From RGIG9079 sp964567845 (lineage in GTDB: Bacteria > Bacteroidota > Bacteroidia > Bacteroidales > Marinifilaceae), in assembly GCA_964567845.1 (NCBI GenBank), contig CAZMOG010000048.1, positions 1-14,674 on the forward strand: a stretch of 14,674 nt of DNA, written 5' to 3'. The position numbers and the translations under genes are program-made. This document shows, in pieces, positions 13,640 through 14,674 of this stretch (position 1 is its first letter; every line of letters begins with the position of its first letter). The notes under the pieces are model-generated. The model was not told where the DNA came from. It made no database searches and saw only the letters and a program-made list of their open reading frames with translations.

Positions 13640-14563
13640 TTACTCCTCGTCATTGTTGTTAATATCCGCTCTTGGATGGTATTTGTAGATAGTATCTTTC
13701 AAATAGTGATTGTCCAGGTGTGTGTATATTTCGGTTGTAAGGATTGACTCGTGCCCAAGCATATCTTGAACGGCACGTAAATCTGCACCACCCTGAACCA
13801 AAGCCGATGCAAATGAGTGGCGGAAGGTGTGTGGTGAGATTTTTTTGGTTATTCCGGCTCTCTCTGCAAGATGCTTAATTATATTGAATACCATGACTCT
13901 TGATAATGGTCTTCCATGTTTGTTCAAGAATACAATGTCGGCATTCTCGGTAGGTATATCAAGGTAATCACGATATGCTTTGAAGTAGTTTCTTAGCTCG
14001 TTTTTTGCATTTTTACTGAGTGGAATCATGCGCTCTTTGTTTCCTTTGCCTTCGATTTTTACAATGCTTGTGCGGAAGTTGATGTTTGATAGTTTAAGAT
14101 CGATCAACTCAGATACTCTAAGACCGCATGAGTAGAGCATTTCAATAATTGCTCGGTTTCTTTGCCCTTCGGGTTTATACATCTCAACGGCATTTTCGAT
14201 TGCGTCAACCTCGTCGGCAGTTAAAATGTTCGGCAATTTTCTGCCAATTTTTGGAGCCTCTAACATTTTTGCAGGGTTGCTGCCAATAACTCCGTCGAAT
14301 ACCAAATATTTAAAGAATGAGCGAATACTTGAAATGGTTCTTGCCTGTGTGCGCTCGGTTACGCCATTCTCCATTAACAATGCAATGAAATCTGAAAGAT
14401 GTTCGTTTGTTGCTTCTGTGGGTGATGCCACTCCATGGTTATCATTGCAGAATGATGCAAGTTTGTTAATGTCGTTTAGGTAGGCGTCAACTGAATTTGG
14501 AGATAATGAACGCTCTAAGATTAGAAAACTCTTGTAGTTTTCGATTGCTATTTTCCAGTCCAT
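13640..14563 (-). CDS. xerD: tyrosine recombinase XerD (XerC/D family)
   Basis: Site-specific recombinase that resolves chromosome dimers at dif, 307 residues, about the expected 300. The N-terminal SAM-like core-binding domain spans about 1-100 (YKSFLILERSLSPNSVDAYLNDI). The catalytic domain has the complete set of residues: Arg149 (SCGLRVSEL), Lys173 (GKGNKER), His245 and Arg248 (SPHTFRHSFA), His271 (LGHESI) and the nucleophile Tyr280 (TTEIYTH). The short C-terminal extension after the tyrosine fits Xer proteins rather than phage or transposon integrases. XerC versus XerD cannot be settled by eye; XerD is the closer look. No dif site or mobile element is next to it, which supports a housekeeping role. 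It leads an operon with the HEAT-like gene. Confidence 0.9.
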   Translation of the reverse strand: MDWKIAIENYKSFLILERSLSPNSVDAYLNDINKLASFCNDNHGVASPTEATNEHLSDFIALLMENGVTERTQARTISSIRSFFKYLVFDGVIGSNPAKMLEAPKIGRKLPNILTADEVDAIENAVEMYKPEGQRNRAIIEMLYSCGLRVSELIDLKLSNINFRTSIVKIEGKGNKERMIPLSKNAKNELRNYFKAYRDYLDIPTENADIVFLNKHGRPLSRVMVFNIIKHLAERAGITKKISPHTFRHSFASALVQGGADLRAVQDMLGHESILTTEIYTHLDNHYLKDTIYKYHPRADINNNDEE

Positions 14564-14612
14564 AATGGTGTTTATGTTGTTTATAATTTTTATTTTATTG
14601 TTAACGTCACGG

Positions 14613-14643
14613 CAAAGATATTATATATTTTATTTATATCAAA
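14613..14643 (-). promoter_or_regulatory. promoter of xerD and the HEAT-like gene
   Basis: The minus strand has TTTG at 14643-14640, a 19-bp spacer and TATCTTTG at 14620-14613: a full consensus match for the Bacteroidota housekeeping promoter, the best in the window. The expected start near 14609 gives a leader of about 46 nt before the xerD ATG. Confidence 0.8.
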
Positions 14644-14666
14644 TTCAATAATGATAAAATTATTCT

Positions 14667-14674
14667 TAACTTTG
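14667..14674 (+). promoter_or_regulatory. possible divergent promoter at the right edge
   Basis: TAACTTTG on the plus strand matches TAnnTTTG and ends exactly at the window edge; no TTTG is found 19-21 bp upstream. It hints at a divergent gene starting just outside. I recall that aroQ often sits there in Bacteroides, but the window cannot show it. Confidence 0.3.

Noticed and set aside
13640..14563. Tyrosine recombinase considered as an integrase of a mobile element
   Set aside because: Length, the short tail after the catalytic Tyr, and housekeeping-style context without att repeats or cargo genes fit XerC/D.

Overview
The window looks like ordinary chromosomal core sequence from a member of the Bacteroidales (Bacteroidota); I cannot name the genus. 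The evidence is: moderate to low GC; promoters of the Bacteroidota type (TAnnTTTG, often with TTG or TTTG 19-20 bp upstream) rather than sigma70 type; weak Shine-Dalgarno signals; 6-bladed beta-propeller lipoproteins and a DUF4890-like Spy protein, both typical of the phylum; and an Rnf operon in the order rseC-rnfB-rnfC-rnfD-rnfG-rnfE-rnfA.

Left end (1-1523): a two-gene minus-strand unit. A lipoprotein that looks like a beta-propeller is followed, with an 8-bp overlap, by a 99-residue secreted protein with one small beta-sandwich-like domain. A -7 element at 4-11 suggests another minus-strand gene starting beyond the left edge.

Centre (1539-9490): a long minus-strand block, era, der, rseC, rnfB, rnfC, rnfD, rnfG, rnfE, rnfA. 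It has a good promoter at 9459-9490 and a clear intrinsic terminator at 1539-1569. Gaps are 12-37 bp, so one transcript is plausible, with a possible internal promoter in front of rseC. The six Rnf subunits form the membrane ferredoxin:NAD+ oxidoreductase that drives Na+ or H+ export. Nearly all cofactor sites are visible: 4Fe-4S motifs in RnfB and RnfC, covalent FMN threonines in RnfD and RnfG, and the paired intramembrane cysteines of RnfA and RnfE. RseC is the usual Rnf accessory protein. Era and Der are ribosome-assembly GTPases.

Era-miaA gap (9416-9757): this 342-bp stretch without an intact gene holds the era promoter and leader (with a 14-bp palindrome), a 73-codon plus-strand remnant of a RhuM-family gene, a near-perfect 29-bp palindrome inside that remnant, and a small hairpin behind miaA.

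Right part (9758-14674): miaA (tRNA A37 prenylation), a divergent GNAT acetyltransferase, a second beta-propeller lipoprotein convergent with it, a Spy/DUF4890-like periplasmic protein with its own terminator, and a xerD-HEAT-like protein pair with a consensus promoter at 14613-14643. A possible divergent promoter sits at the very right edge.

I found no CRISPR array, insertion sequence, tRNA or rRNA, and no convincing new multigene system. The items most worth a second look are the RhuM remnant with its palindrome, the His/Asp/Cys-rich tail on the HEAT-like protein, the NKTE motif in Der, and genes whose -7 elements sit almost on their start codons.
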